Source: Phoebastria nigripes (lineage: Eukaryota > Chordata > Aves > Procellariiformes > Diomedeidae). From it: a stretch of DNA of 64,000 nucleotides. The position numbers and the translations under genes are program-made. The notes under the pieces are model-generated. The model was not told where the DNA came from and did not search any database. It saw nothing but the letters and a program-made list of their open reading frames with translations. Of the stretch, positions 49,018 through 62,129 are shown one piece after another; position 1 is the stretch's first letter; each line of letters begins with the position of its first letter. Where the stretch lies: assembly GCA_035582835.1 (NCBI GenBank), contig JAYKAV010002519.1:1-64000 (forward strand), in the 5' to 3' direction.

Positions 49018-51624
49018 GTCANGAGATATTAATGTTATTAATATTTACTAGTATCGCAGCTTCAGACCGCCACAGACAAAACTGACTAGTGTCGCAAGTC
49101 GGGAATAACTACAGCTGTGACTCTTTGTAGTCTCTTTCAAATGTGTGTCCTTCAACATGCATGTCTTTCACGTTTGCTTACGTGCAGTCCTGTGGCTCTC
49201 TGGGTCTCTCTGCAGACTGTCTGGTTCTGGCAGCTTCATGAAAAACCTGAGAATATCAAAAGCCACTATGGATGTGGGCACTTTAGCCCATGACCAGCTG
49301 GTGGGTTCATGCTGCCCAGCTGGTCTGCAGAGGCTCAGGATCTCCCCGTGGCTTCTCCCCATGTGCGGCATGCAGCAGCTTCTGAAAGAGTAGCGCCACG
49401 CGATGCCCGTTGCAGAAGTGGAGCGGGGAGCAGGATGTACATTTTCTGTCCTGTGTTTTGACTGGAATCAAACCAAGTTTCAGAGCAGCAAAGCAACATT
49501 AAACAGATTGATATGATGAGGGAACAATACTGAAGCCATTTCTGCTACAAACTGTTCATCTAGACAGAGCCTGAAAATACATCACACTACACTAGGATCA
49601 GATTCTCCATTTCTGTCAGAACAAGAGTGCTATTTACTGGGCAGTTCATTTTGAGACCAGGCTAATTATTGAACAAACTTTGAGGAGAAAGACAAATGAC
49701 ATTTATTCCAGCAAAACACAGGCTAGGTAATTGATTGCAGAATTGGAAACAAAGAAAAGAGAGAAAACAAGGGGAAACAAACAAACAAACCAAAACAAAA
49801 AAAAGAAAAAAAAAAAAAGAGAAATAAGAAATAAAATTAAAAAGAAGAAAAAAGAGAGGAAGAAAAAAATATAATGACGTGCCTGTCAGCTCTGATGTGA
49901 GATGATGGCTCTGTTCTCTGACTTCCCTTCAGGATCCTTTTCTAAGGCATCACTCAGATATTTGGTTGNAGAGAGCTTCCAGCAAGAATTTCTCTGTCAC
50001 GGTGTTACCATTGAGAACTGATTGGTTTTTTTGATTAAAATTCTTATTTATACTACTGCTCAGTAAATAACTGGGGGTACAGATGGGTAGCTGCTGGTAC
50101 CCCAGTGCTCTCTGTTCCTGATACTCAATTTGGAGAGAGCATTTAATCCCAGTATCAAGTGATTTAATTCCTCTCCTATCTCAATCAGAAAAGTTATTCT
50201 GTTGGTTATATGTGTCAGTAGCAATGCAAAGAAAACACTGTCAAGTTTGTTTTCATGATCAGGCAGCCTGGTTCTGACTGATGCATAGTCTCTAATGCAA
50301 ATGCACAGAGGGTATTTCTTTCATTAGACTCCATACATCCATCATGCTGGCTAAACTAGCCTATTCTTTGCAGCTCAGACAATTCCTTTAGCTTGTTACA
50401 GAATTTCAGTAATCACACATTTTGCAACACAAGTAATATCTAAACACCTCATTAATACCACAGTAATCAGCTTGTGCACTGAATTCACAGCCAACAAATG
50501 TGATTTATAACTAAATGGACTGGAGAGTGGGAGGACTTAGATTTTATACTATGTTTGTTTTAGGGGGTACTTAAACGACCTTNGTATACTCACCCCTTTA
50601 AAGGAAATGAAGCAGGCAGTGGTACATTTCAAGTACTCCAAATACACAACAAATACATGGTGAAAGGAATCTCCATTATGTGGAATCACAATTGTTGTTC
50701 TTGAGTACACTGGTTTAGGCATTACAAGAGAATTGGAACTACCATTGTCCGTGTGTGCCCTTTTCCCTCCAGCGTCACTTCCTTGTTCTGTTTTTTTATG
50801 AAAAATAAATTCATGAATATAATCTGGTTAAGAGATACGGTGCACTTCGAGTGGGTTCCAAGTCTGTCTGACTACTGAGAATCTAGGATCTGGTGATCCT
50901 TTGCAGATCAGTTTATACAGCATCAGAGGACCAGCTTGTTTGATTGGTCTTTGGATTAGGGCCAGGCAAAGTTCTAAGCCTGTAATGATGAATAAATGAG
51001 GGCTCTGAAGTCATCTACTCTAACCCAAAGTAACATGTGAACAATTCTGCACAATAATTTATTTGTAGTTATACATTTTTATCAGTTAAGTTAGGGAGTT
51101 AGCTCTTTCCAGAAGACTGTAAATTAGGGATTTGAGAATGAGATCAGTATGGGGTATTAATTCACTGCAGCGCTTCAGAATGAATCTATTTATACTTTGA
51201 GACACTCAGTTGTAACCCTCTAAAGTCAGCGGGCCAAGTTCATCTACAATACGATCTTACATTTGAAATGTTGTCTCTGGAAGTCAGTAGTGATGAGATT
51301 TGAGCCTAAACAGGTGGAAGTGCTGTAGATGGAGCATATGAAACTCGTGGAACTTAAGGTTTCTGAACCTCTTAAGCTGTATTAAGGCTTCCTAAAAACT
51401 TTTTGCATTTCAGCTTCTGTATTCCTATCATTTAAATACACATTTCATAATGATGCTTTTCTTTAAAGAAAACATTATAATGTAGCAATAAGAGTTACAG
51501 TACTTACTGGCATTTGGTCTCCTGGAATGGAAAAACATTTGACCAGAACTGGGTGAACGCATGTTCAACTGCCTATGCAAAGTAGGTTCAACACTGAATT
51601 CAGACTATGTGGCTCAGAACTTTT
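49018..51624. other. Unique noncoding DNA with A/G-rich tract
   Basis: No gene is seen. An A-rich purine tract lies at 49746-49869. The 51130-51330 part may hold a very old repeat end ('gggccaagttcatctac'), not nameable. Confidence 0.5.
49746..49869. repeat. A/G-rich low-complexity tract
   Basis: About 120 bases are almost wholly A and G with a few C and T, including ACAA repeats and a run of 13 A's. Long purine strands can adopt triplex-like forms, though no function is implied. Confidence 0.85.
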
Positions 51625-52015
51625 TCCAGATGGGTCTTAAAAAACTTCAAGAATGGAGATGCCACAGGCTGCTCCACTGTAGCTTGCTCTCTGGGCAACC
51701 TGCTCCACTGCTTGACTTTTCTCATGGGGAAATTTTTTTCCTTACATCCAATTAGAGCCTCCCCGGTTTCAGTTTATGAATACTGTCTCTTGTTCTCTCA
51801 CCATGCACCTCAGTAAAGAACCTGGCTTAATTTTCTCACTAACCTCCCATGAGGTGCTGGGCAGCTGCTAGTAGGTCCCCCTGAAGCCATCACTTTTCCA
51901 GGCTGAGCAAGCCCTGGTCCCTCAGAATCTCCTCACAGGGCAGGTGCTCCAGCCTTGACCACCTTGGTGACCCTCCACAGAACTTGTTCCAGTTTGTCAA
52001 CAGCTGTTGTCAGTG
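51625..52015 (-). mobile_element. CR1 relic, 3' region
   Basis: On + it shows reverse-complement CR1 3' blocks: TCTCTGGGCAACCTGCTCCACTG, CCTTACATCCAATTAGAGCC, CTGAAGCCATCAC, CCAGGCTGAGCAAGCCC, CTCCTCACAGGGCAGGTGCTCCAGCC, ACCACCTTGGTGACCCTCC. These are the ORF2 C-terminal region and its downstream end in an older CR1. The frames are broken. It is followed in the same orientation by an even older CR1 at 52350. Confidence 0.85.
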
Positions 52016-52349
52016 CTGCTTCAAATATGAATTAAAAAATTTGTACACTTGTGGGACATCTGTATTTCAGGAATTTTCATGCTGAGAAAAGGATTAAAAG
52101 TGAGAAGAGGCTTTTCCCCATTAGTGCAGGATATGGTTGACTCACTTGATAGAGTAGCAGTTCAGACGGCTGCCAAGCCCAACCTCATGTCATGTTTCTA
52201 CTTCAGATATACCAGGCCCTATATTGCCTGAGTATTACTTCAGTAGGTTACTAACTTGAGCCATCAGAAACAATATCCTGACTGCTATATCGACAGAGAT
52301 GATCTAACTACAATTACTGTTTTACATACACAATGAATGACAAAGTAAC

Positions 52350-53000
52350 TTCATATTGGAACAGAACTTAGGTCCATCTCACCCAATATCCTCTCTTCTA
52401 CAATGTCCCCAAGCAGATGCTTAGGAAAGAGTTCAAGAATGGGGACAGAATATGAGAAATCCTTAAATCCTTGTACATACCTTCCCTGCTTCCAGCAGTT
52501 CATGGGTGAGGGTCTTACTGTGAGTGTTAAGCTCCAGATCCTTGTGTTTAATAAAAGTCAGTAGATTCTCCTGAACACATTTGTTTATTTTTTAAATGGC
52601 CTCCACAATACTCTCTGGCAACAAGTTCCAGCATTTAGTCGTGTCATGGGAAAAACAACTCATTTAGTCATGCCATGTGAAAAACAACTTCCTCTTGTTG
52701 CTCTGAGTCTACTGTTTCTTCATTTGACTGGATGTCCCCTAGTGCTGTGACAAACAGTGAGCAGATGCTCCCTATTCACCATCTCCATGTCATTAATGAT
52801 CTGATAGTCTTTTCATGTATCTTTCCTTATTCTTCCTTATTCCCTCTTTTTTAAACCAAATTATCAAATTACTTGAGCTCCTCTCAGATGGAAGCCATCT
52901 TATATGCTGGATCACCCTTTTTACCCTCTTCTGTGCAGTTCTTTGTTCCAGTTACAGCTCTCCTGGATCTTTTTGAGATACTTTGTCTGGGGCTATATTC
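52350..53000 (-). mobile_element. Ancient turtle-type CR1 relic, 3' UTR to ORF2 end
   Basis: Reverse-complement blocks follow the CR1 family abundant in turtles: GGTCCATCTCACCCAATATCC, AAGCAGATGCTTAGGA, TTCATGGGTGAGGG, GGCCTCCACAATACTCTCTGGCAACAAGTTCCA, GTGAAAAACAACTTCCTCTTGTT, GATGTCCCCTAGTGCTGTG, CCTCTCAGATGGAAGCCAT and GATCTTTTTGAGATAC. The element would pre-date modern birds. An internal 29-bp tandem duplication lies at 52632-52689. It is not capable of expression. Confidence 0.8.
52632..52689. repeat. 29-bp imperfect tandem duplication inside CR1 relic
   Basis: Two units (52632-52660 and 52661-52689) begin CATTTAGTC and end GAAAAACAACT, with three mismatches. The related CR1 sequence has a single copy here, so the duplication arose after insertion. 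Confidence 0.85.
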
Positions 53001-56000
53001 AGCTGTCACTGAAAGCCTATAATTTAATTTCAGTGACAGTTCTTGTGGCAAGCTATCAAACTATAGTTTAGCAGGTATCCATCAAAAGTGGGGCACATGC
53101 AAATTGTCTTCTGAAACTATCCCAAAATCAACCATCANGAAAACATTGTCATCCAAACAGTGAGACAGAAGCACAGTTCCAGACATGCCTCAAGGGCAGT
53201 ATCCAAAGCATGTGGCACATTAATATTTTACCTGTAAGGTCATAGTGTGGCATCAGAAGAAGCTCCTAGGTCATCCTCTAGCACTATGCAACATCTTGCA
53301 AATCCTTCATTTGGACAGGAAGGAAGCAAACTGGGAACATACCATGCTCCTGAGACTGCTCTTCCAGTGAGGTTTAGACTTAGCAACATGTGGAAGATCT
53401 TTGTTAGGTATGTGTTTGTTGTGATTATCCATTATTAACCTGGAAGCAGGTTGCTATGTACCAATACTTTAGCAGAAAGTGGATTGAGCTCTTTATTATT
53501 ATCCGTGGTAAACAGCACACAGTTAGCAGCCCGCATTGTATTTCACAAATTTGGCAAATAATACACTTCCATTGAGCTCATAAAGCAAAGTGCTATTTAA
53601 CTTTGAAAAAAAATAAAACAATACAGATTATCCATTGCCACAATGCAGTGAAACTAAAAATATTTTCNTCCAAGTGAATAACAAATCACTTCTAAGGTAA
53701 AAATATGAACATTTTGCAAATTAAGTGTGCATGATCTTGTAAAAAAATAAAGTGTGCCTTAAAATAGTTCCAGTAGAAAAATGTGCCAGTCTACTGCTGG
53801 TGGAATATAAATTACCCCACGCAAGAGAGAGGATGATAATTCATATGAAGTGATAATCATATTATGCTAAAAAATTGCAATCCAAGTTTGGGTTCCTGCA
53901 TGTGCCATTTATGATCTCAGTGTTGCCAGCTTGAGAAGAGAGATTTAGTGTGATACAAATCCAGTTAACATATACATTGTGTGCTAGGGTTTCTTCCAGG
54001 ATCTGATTTATTTCTATTCTCAGATAGGTAAATCTTAGACTCTTACCTGTGATGATCCACAGTGTGAGGGGTCTGCAGAAGACCAGGGCCAGGGCAGTCC
54101 TACATTTGATGATGATGGAGGATTAGCCCCCTAATAATGTCTTTCCTGACTGCCTCCATCCAGCTTATCAGGGGGTAGCACCGTCCTTTGACTTACCGGT
54201 GACACAGGTTACAGCATGTGCACTCTTCTAGCTCAGGCATTGAACCATGAGTTGATAGGACTGAAGCTTTATATTCTTCCTAGCATTTTGCTCCTTTTCT
54301 GTAAATGGGATAAGCCAGGCAGTTCTGAGAAAGGTGACCTTATTTTTTTTTCTCTTAGGGGCTTGCAGTTAAAGTGACGTGCAGGTTATGACATCTGTGT
54401 TGAGAGGACTGACACGGATGATTTATTCATATTTGGGAACAGGATGAATTTCATAATAACGTAAAATCCCCAGAGGTAAAAATTAAAAAGCTAACAGCAA
54501 AGCATGGTAATTTAATGTTAATGTTAGACTAAACCAGGCCCAGGGATTTTGAAGTTATTAATTTTTATTTGCTATAATGGCAACAGCAGAAGCAGGAAGA
54601 TGAAGTCAATAGTTTGTTTTCCTGCCAGACTGTGGATGAGAATGGCAGTAGATCCCAAAGACACCTGCAGATGTTTTAAACCTGTGTATGATGGTAACAG
54701 ACTCTCTGAAACCATCCATCTGTCAAACATATAAATAATCAGCAGAGTTTAACACTGCCACCAAGATTCCACTAAACACTCCTGAAATAATTATTTCTGT
54801 GCAGGTAAGAACACCTCAAGCTGAATGGCTAACCAATAACTGAGAAACGAATGGATCATACTCTCATGAAAAACATTTGAATGCTTGAAGGCCAGGGAGA
54901 CAGAGAAGTACATTGAGAGGAAATGACTGGCAGGGACATGAAAAGAAATATGGATCAAAGGCAGCAGCCCAAATGTTTATGGTACAGTTTCCTCAGCTGT
55001 GGTCTGGACAGCTGGTTCTACATGGTCATAAAATAAAGAAAGACTTGCTTTGGGGCAGAGAAGTAAACAGTTCAGTTAATAAGGAAATATGATGTTGGGT
55101 GAGGAGTAGCTTCTTGAGCAGAGACACTAATAACTCAGTTCTCCAGAGAGATCCTCTTGGGAAGTTTTACTCTTTGAACTCTGAACCTGCATCCTTTGCA
55201 GATGGTGACATGAATCCTTTCAGACAGGGTAGCTGGAGGCTGCTGGACAAGGTCAAGGTTTCAGGACTGTTGACATGGCAGGTCTGTATGCATTGGTTCT
55301 GCTGGGTGAGGTGGACCCAAGGCTTCCCCCTTCCCTGGTCAGAGGTCATTGTGATCTGGCTGGTACTCACAAGTGGAAGACAGATTTGGCCTGAAAGTCA
55401 CTCTCAGAGCTATTGGCACAAAGTAGTAAGATGGTTTGCTTTTTTGCTGAGCCACATGAGGAGGACCTGCCTGAAGGGGTACCTCATCAAATGGAGGTCT
55501 TTGCCTTTTGTACCTAACCATGAAGCCTGAATAGTATGTCTTAATCTCAAGAGATGACTCATGATTACGATGATTTCACATCCTTATCTGATATCAGTAA
55601 AATTTTTTTTTCTGAGACTAACAGATAAAGTACCAGAGATTTCAAGCTGTCNCCATTAAATGATCTTTTTGTTGTTATTACTGCAAAAGAACAAGCTAGA
55701 ATTGCACAAATATGTTAATAAAAATTTCTAACTCAATTCTGCATCAATTAGAGGGCCAGCTGTGAAGTATTTCCCAACAAAAAACCTCCAACAAATTGTA
55801 CTTTTGGGGCCAAATAAAGAACAAGAAAAGAAATTTAAAAAGGTGAGATTAGCTCATAGGATGATCCCCTTGAGGAAAAAAGTGATTAAATTTACTACAA
55901 ATGACAAAATAGATTCTGCTGGAGAATTTATTTAAATATAACTCTTTTTCCACTGGGCATCAAAGAGTTATTGCCAAAGAGAGAGAAGAGGAAACCCAAA

Positions 56001-56355
56001 TAATTAAAATTCAAAGTCAACAATATTTATATCTACTATTATACACCAAGCTGCCAAATGAAATAAATTATTTTTTAAAAAAAGGCTTTTATGGTGTTTC
56101 ATAGGAAACTGACATTTGTATGGTGAATTCTGCCTTAATGCTGGGTCAGTTAATAGCAAATAGTGTAATTAAAGAGAGCAAAATCAGTAATATGCTTAAT
56201 TCAGGAAAGACAAATTCCTGTTGATGATGGCTTCTCAGATGCATTTTATTTACATTTTAGAAAACATCTGTCCCTACTGATATTACATGTTGTTAGCTAC
56301 TGATTAACTATAATCTTCCGCTAGTGAAAAGCACATTCAGGTTTCTGCTTAGGAG
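53001..56355. other. Unique noncoding DNA
   Basis: No repeat is recognised. The open frame 55099-55530 (+, 143 codons) and its antisense partners show no domain. Undetermined bases occur at 53138, 53667 and 55652. Confidence 0.5.
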
Positions 56356-56470
56356 AATAATAGAATAGAATAGAATCATTAAGGTTGGAAAAGACCTCTA
56401 AGATCATCAAGTCCAACCATCAACCCAACACCACCATGCCCACTAAACCATGTCCCTAAGCGCCTCATCT

Positions 56471-57010
56471 NNNNNNNNNNNNNNNNNNNNNNNNNNNNNN
56501 NNNNNNNNNNNNNNNNNNNNNNNNNNNNNNNNNNNNNNNNNNNNNNNNNNNNNNNNNNNNNNNNNNNNNNNNNNNNNNNNNNNNNNNNNNNNNNNNNNNN
56601 NNNNNNNNNNNNNNNNNNNNNNNNNNNNNNNNNNNNNNNNNNNNNNNNNNNNNNNNNNNNNNNNNNNNNNNNNNNNNNNNNNNNNNNNNNNNNNNNNNNN
56701 NNNNNNNNNNNNNNNNNNNNNNNNNNNNNNNNNNNNNNNNNNNNNNNNNNNNNNNNNNNNNNNNNNNNNNNNNNNNNNNNNNNNNNNNNNNNNNNNNNNN
56801 NNNNNNNNNNNNNNNNNNNNNNNNNNNNNNNNNNNNNNNNNNNNNNNNNNNNNNNNNNNNNNNNNNNNNNNNNNNNNNNNNNNNNNNNNNNNNNNNNNNN
56901 NNNNNNNNNNNNNNNNNNNNNNNNNNNNNNNNNNNNNNNNNNNNNNNNNNNNNNNNNNNNNNNNNNNNNNNNNNNNNNNNNNNNNNNNNNNNNNNNNNNN
57001 NNNNNNNNNN
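56471..57010. other. Assembly gap (540 N)
   Basis: The gap lies entirely inside the CR1. The missing part would be the end of the RT domain and the region before DEALRDMV. Its size is roughly that expected for CR1, but an N run may be only an estimate. Confidence 0.98.
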
Positions 57011-58003
57011 AGCCTGTAGCGTTGCATGGGGTTGTTGTGGCCGAAGTGCAGGACCCGGCACTTGGCCTTGTTGAACCTCATGCAGTTGGCCTCAGCCCAT
57101 CGATCCAGCCTGTCCAGGTCCCTCTGCAGAACCTTCCTACCCTCNAGCAGATCGACACTGCCGGCCAGCTTGGTGTCGTCTGCAAACTTACTGAGGGAGC
57201 ACTCGATCCCCTCGTCCAGATCGTTAATAAAGATATTGAACAAGATTGGCCCCAAAACGGAGCCCTGGGGGACACCACTCGTGACCGGCCGCCAAGTGGA
57301 CTTCGCTCCATTCACCACAACTCTCTGGGCCCGGCCGCCCAGCCAGTTTTTTATGTCTAGGCCATGAGCCACCAGCTTCTCTAGGAGGATGCTGTGGGAG
57401 ACAGTGTCAAAGGCTTTACTGAAGTCCAGGTAGACCACATCCACAGCCTTTCCCTCATCCACTAGGCGGGTCACCTGGTCATAGAAGGAGATCAGGTTGG
57501 TCAAGCAGGACCTGCCCTTCATGAACCCATGCTGGCTGGGCCTGATCCCCTGGTTGTCCCGCACATGGNTTGNGAGNNNCCNCAAGATGANCNGCTCCAT
57601 AATCTTCCCCAGCACCGAGGTCAGGCTGACAGGCCTGTAGTTCCCTGGATCCTCCTTCCGGCCCTTCTTGTAGATGGGCGTCACATTGGCAAGCCTCCAG
57701 TTGTCCGGGACCTCCCCCGTTAACCAGGACCGCTGATAAATGATGGAGAGTGGCTTGGCAAGCTCCTCCGCCAGCTCCCTCAGCACTCTCGGGTGGATCC
57801 CATCCGGCCCCATGGACTTGTGAGCGTCCAGGTGGCGTAGCAGGTCGTTCACCACTTCCTCCTGGATTATGGGGGGTTTATCCTGCTCACTGTCCCCGTC
57901 TTCCAGCTCAGGGGGCTGAATACCCTGAGAGTGGCTGGTCTGACTATTGAAGACTGAGGCGAAGAAGGCATTAAGTACCTCAGCCTTTTCCTCATCCTCG
58001 GNG
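57011..58003 (-). CDS. CR1 ORF2 reverse transcriptase (partial, open frame)
   Basis: The minus-strand frame is open from the truncation point to the gap. It shows the RT motifs of the CR1 clade in order: [10 protein letters not shown] (57781-57810), NYRPVSL (57622-57642), motif A LDFSKAFD (57406-57429), motif [12 protein letters not shown] (57247-57279) and motif C FADD (57175-57186), with the catalytic aspartates present. The upstream part includes [17 protein letters not shown], the block before the RT domain. The endonuclease is missing, and no ATG start belongs to it; translation from GTG at 57855 would be arbitrary. In the cell ORF2 copies CR1 RNA at nicked DNA; this copy is a dead 5'-truncated insertion. 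Confidence 0.9.
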
Positions 58004-58010
58004 ACAANGT

Positions 58011-61000
58011 AATATCTCTGTTACNGCTTTCCTTTCATGATTTTCCCGTCTGTTTCACTAATAAATAGATTGTCATTGATAACGAACTCCTGCTTTATCA
58101 AATTGCACAACAGCCTACACTGTTACATGCTTGCTCTGTATGTAGCTGATCTTTTCATCTTTTTTGACTCACAGGACTCATTTCCTCCTGATTTTTTCCT
58201 CTGATATGGAAATGTGACAGTGTTTTACTTAAAATTTAATTTGAAGGGAGGCAAAATCTGAAATGATGTCCCTAGATTTGTTATGCAATTAAGGCCAAAG
58301 GCAACTTAAAATTTACTTCTAGATAACGCAACATTATCTTGTTTATCACAAAGTGGTACCTAGACAAACCGTTTGGTATAGCAGAGGTAGGATTCAGTTG
58401 TCCTAGCATAAGGTATGTTGTGCTAAGTTGTCCTCAGGTATCCCACGTGATTTTCGGCTGCCAGCATGAGACTGTGAAGGTCTCCCAAAGGTCCGCCATC
58501 GATCTGACTCTCTGCAATATCCCACTTGAATTCCAGTGGTTGTATGTAGGCAACAGGAAGCCCTCCCTAACACACCTANNCATCGGTAACTATGTCTAGA
58601 TGCCTACACATGAGCAAGCTCCCATCACAGTCTGTACATCTGAGCTAGCCTCGGGAGCTGACTGGCTGCTGAGTGTCCAGTTTAGGATGATCTGATAAAC
58701 TAGGTCTATGTTATGTAAAGGACTTTTGTAAGATCATGTGAAATTAGCAACATCAGTTAGCAACACATCACTTAACTACTGTAAACATGTATAAATATTT
58801 TTTCAGCCTTTTGTCTTTCACAGAGCTTCTTTCCCCTGCTCTGTACGTGCCTGGCTTTATCTGTTCTGCTTAACTTTCCTGAGATTGATTTGTGTGGTGC
58901 TAATGGTCATACATAAAGTAAATATCCTTTCAGGAATGAAATCACTTTAATTATAGAATGTTTTCCTGCTTAAAAAAAGAAGAAACTTTTCTTGGTTTTG
59001 CAAAGCCAATTTTTGTTTTATAAGACCAAGTTTTCAGCTGGTTCACAGGAAAGACTCTAGGGACATTGTAACACTTATTCATAAGTATTTAATACCTAGT
59101 TTGTCTATTTGAAAGTAAATTATCCTTGGAGCCTACTCTGAAAATCCTCTGAGATTTCCAATCCCATAATGATCAGGTAGAGAAATAGTGTAATTTAGTT
59201 TAAAACCTTCATTCCTCACATAATTTTCTTTTTTTTTAAGTTTTCAGTAAGAAAAATATAATTTGTGGCTCTTTACATAATCATTCTGTATGCAAACTTA
59301 TTTTGTATTGCACCTTGCTACTAAATCCTCTCTCCTTTACTGTCACTGTGGGTCTCATAACTTCTTCCCAAACCAATCCATCTGTTCTGCTTGCCCAGTT
59401 GGTCCTGAGATGCAAAGCCAGTCACAGAAAAGTCTTTGGAGTCTCATTTGGCTTCAGCTTTATTTTCCTATCGACCAAGGTACTTATATAGGGTAGTGTG
59501 TCCCATGATGCCACAAGGGTAGCTGAGATCTACCTCTGTAGGCCAACGCTGTCCTGTGACAGTATCTTCACTCTTGGTTTGTTTAGCAAGAGTTAAATGC
59601 TTATTAACATAGCTGTTTATTGCTTTGTTTCTGAAAAGAAGCTATTTTTTTTTCTTTGTCTTTTCTTAGGGTTACAATCCAATGTCTAGGCCACTGACTA
59701 GGTGCTGGCCTGAGGTTCAGCCAACTGAACAAGATGTTCAGTGAAAAACTACGAGATGTGGGAAATTGGATGTGCTGGATACCTGTGTGAGAAACTGAGA
59801 GAAGATAGTGCCATGAGCACTGGCTGGATTTCACAGGTTGCTAAGGAGGAGTTATATGAGAAGGCCAGACTTGACAGATAACTGGAGGGGAGCAGAATCT
59901 TCCAAGGCCAAGCAGTACCTGAATAACTGAAACAGCGATACGTTGCAGGGCCAAGATTATCCAGGTAACAGTAATATCAGAAACACTTAATGTGGGTATG
60001 GAGGTAGCAAAACTGAGACCAGTGGGGAAAACATAATTGCGGCAGGTTGTTTATTTGGAAAGAGGCTGGGGCAGAGAATAGGAGGTACAAACATGAAAAG
60101 GAGGGTCAAGAACTGGGAAAAAGGGTAATAAGGTACATACACCAGGTGCGCCTGGTGCTGTCTAGGGATTGATCACTGCAGCTGCACGAGGACAATAAAT
60201 CAAGCTCAGACCATGTCACATGAGTGAAACCTGCTCCCACAGTGAGGAGAACATGGGGGAGCAGGGTGCTTTCNCTGGATAACTGGAGAAAACCCAGGAC
60301 ATGCAGATGCAGCATCCTGGTGTCACCATGTCAGCACCTATTCAAGGTCTGACAGCATTGGCAATTATTCACCACTTCATAACATTTTTGTTTGAAAAGG
60401 TGTGACAATAAAGAGGATCTACTAATGGTATGAATGCCTTCCAGTTACTGCTAAAAACATGCAGGTGAGACTCTGACTCATTATCAAAGCTATGACATGA
60501 GTAAGGAGTAGCAACAGGAGAGTTTTGTCAACCTGTAGCTGCAAGTTCTGGTTTTGGCAGTAGTGGGCCTCAGGGACTTCTGTGCTAAGACTGTTTGTTT
60601 GCTCTCCAGCAAGGTTATGGTGAGGGGGGTTTTGGCTTTGAACAGATCTAACAGGAGATGCCCCTGTCTCTTTCTCTGCAAAGACTGTGTGGTTGTGCTC
60701 CATCCTCCACAGCATTAGAAATCTGAGCATTAAATTGTCTTTTTTTTGGGTGAGGGGTGGAGGATGGTAATCAGGGAGAGTGGAAGTTGAACATTGAAGG
60801 TTAGCACAGGAGTCTGTAGGTAAGCTTAAACTCTTCTGGCAGGTAAAGAGGTGTTTTAGAAAGAACAAATACAGATTCTTGGTCCATTCAGTGCCCCCAC
60901 AGCCAGTAACCGTGACCAGCAAATGTGGTAGCTAAGAACTGTAAACTATTCCTACANGAATGCTGTAATTTGCATAGGAAAAAGAAGAAATAGTCACCAA

Positions 61001-62129
61001 ATTCTTCTGCTCTGTTTTAAGGTGTGGAGGGGGAGGAAGAAAATTTAATATTACTTCACAGCGATGCAGTATTTTCTACTCCAATATTGACTAAAAAGAG
61101 TGTTGAACTATATTAGGGTACTTTTGTATACAAAAATATGGATAACTAGTATTCTTAAATAACTGACTGAAGATCTTTCTGGGACATTAATATTAATTAA
61201 TTAATATAATGAAACAGTAGACAAGTTTTAGAGGCCTGAAAGAAGTCAGGACTAATATTTATTGGAAAAAAAAAGAAGAATGGATGTCATAAGTGAAAAA
61301 AATAGCTTACACTGTGAATACTAATGTGTGGCAGATAATCAAATATGTGTGTCTGTGTCCAAAATTGAACTTTTCAACTCTCAGGCAGAAGCCTGTTACT
61401 TGGCCACTGCAACTGGTACAGGCTAGTTGTAAATTTTGATGATACCTGGACTAAACAAAAGTGGCATGTCCTGAATCCTCCAGTTAATAAGGAGACATGA
61501 AACAGAACCACCCAGTTAAGGGGCTGGTCACGCATTGTGCCTAGACTATTAGACACCTAGACTATTTAGACTGGAGAAAAACCACGGGCTTAGGATGCTG
61601 CAAAGAAGTGGTGCTGAAAAGAAGGNTTCCCAGAAAAAAATGGTCTTGGAGAGAAGGGGACCTAGAAAGGAGGTGATGAAGATCCTGGAAGTGGGGAAAG
61701 ATCCCGAGATGGGATAGCTGCGTGGAGACAATGCTGGGGGACACCCAGGGACCTTGGCCAATAACCCCTGGTAGTGGTAAGTGTGAGCAGCAGCACGGTG
61801 GGAAACGGCTTGATTTTCTGCCTGACCTTCAGGGACCGGCAGCAATCTCCCTGATGGGAAAGGAAGTCAATACCTACCAAAATGCTGTGGGATCAAGTGA
61901 GTGTAGCGCATGTGTGAGATAATCAAGTAGGTCAAAAGCTCTAATTGTGAAGGTTCTTAAATGAACTCCAGTATCCAGATCCACTGTGGGTTGTCATTTG
62001 TTCTATCCTGCCTGTGACAACAACCCAAGCTGTTATATGTCTGTTCCCATGATAACTTCCCCATGAAAAAATATAAAATGACTGATAGAGGATTCAAGTT
62101 CTTAAACTATGATAGGACCATAATATAAT
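58011..62129. other. Unique noncoding DNA
   Basis: No gene is supported over 4.1 kb. The open frame 60422-60922 (minus, 166 codons) has no recognisable domain. A perfect AT palindrome of 18 bp lies at 61190-61207. Undetermined bases occur at 58579-58580, 60274, 60957 and 61626. Confidence 0.5.
61190..61207. repeat. 18-bp perfect AT palindrome
   Basis: ATATTAATTAATTAATAT reads the same on both strands. It lies in AT-rich DNA and may be chance. Confidence 0.8.

Larger units (their letters stand above)
56356..58010 (-). mobile_element. Young CR1 LINE, 5'-truncated, interrupted by assembly gap
   Basis: The 3' tail lies at the left edge as a short ATTCT-type run, followed by the 3' UTR, the ORF2 stop at 56443-56445 and the C-terminal DEALRDMV. 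Then come a 540-base gap (56471-57010) and the RT domain up to about 58003. The element stops near 58010, where CR1 sequence gives way to unrelated DNA, so it is 5'-truncated before the endonuclease. Its sequence is close to the copy at 1-233. The undetermined bases near 57569-57592 and 58002-58025 look like assembly problems typical of young repeats. Confidence 0.95.

Noticed and set aside
56450..57061. Long frames across the N run on both strands
   Set aside because: They consist almost entirely of undetermined residues from the assembly gap.
60422..60922. 166-codon open frame on the minus strand
   Set aside because: No domain; several overlapping frames; composition like the surrounding noncoding DNA.
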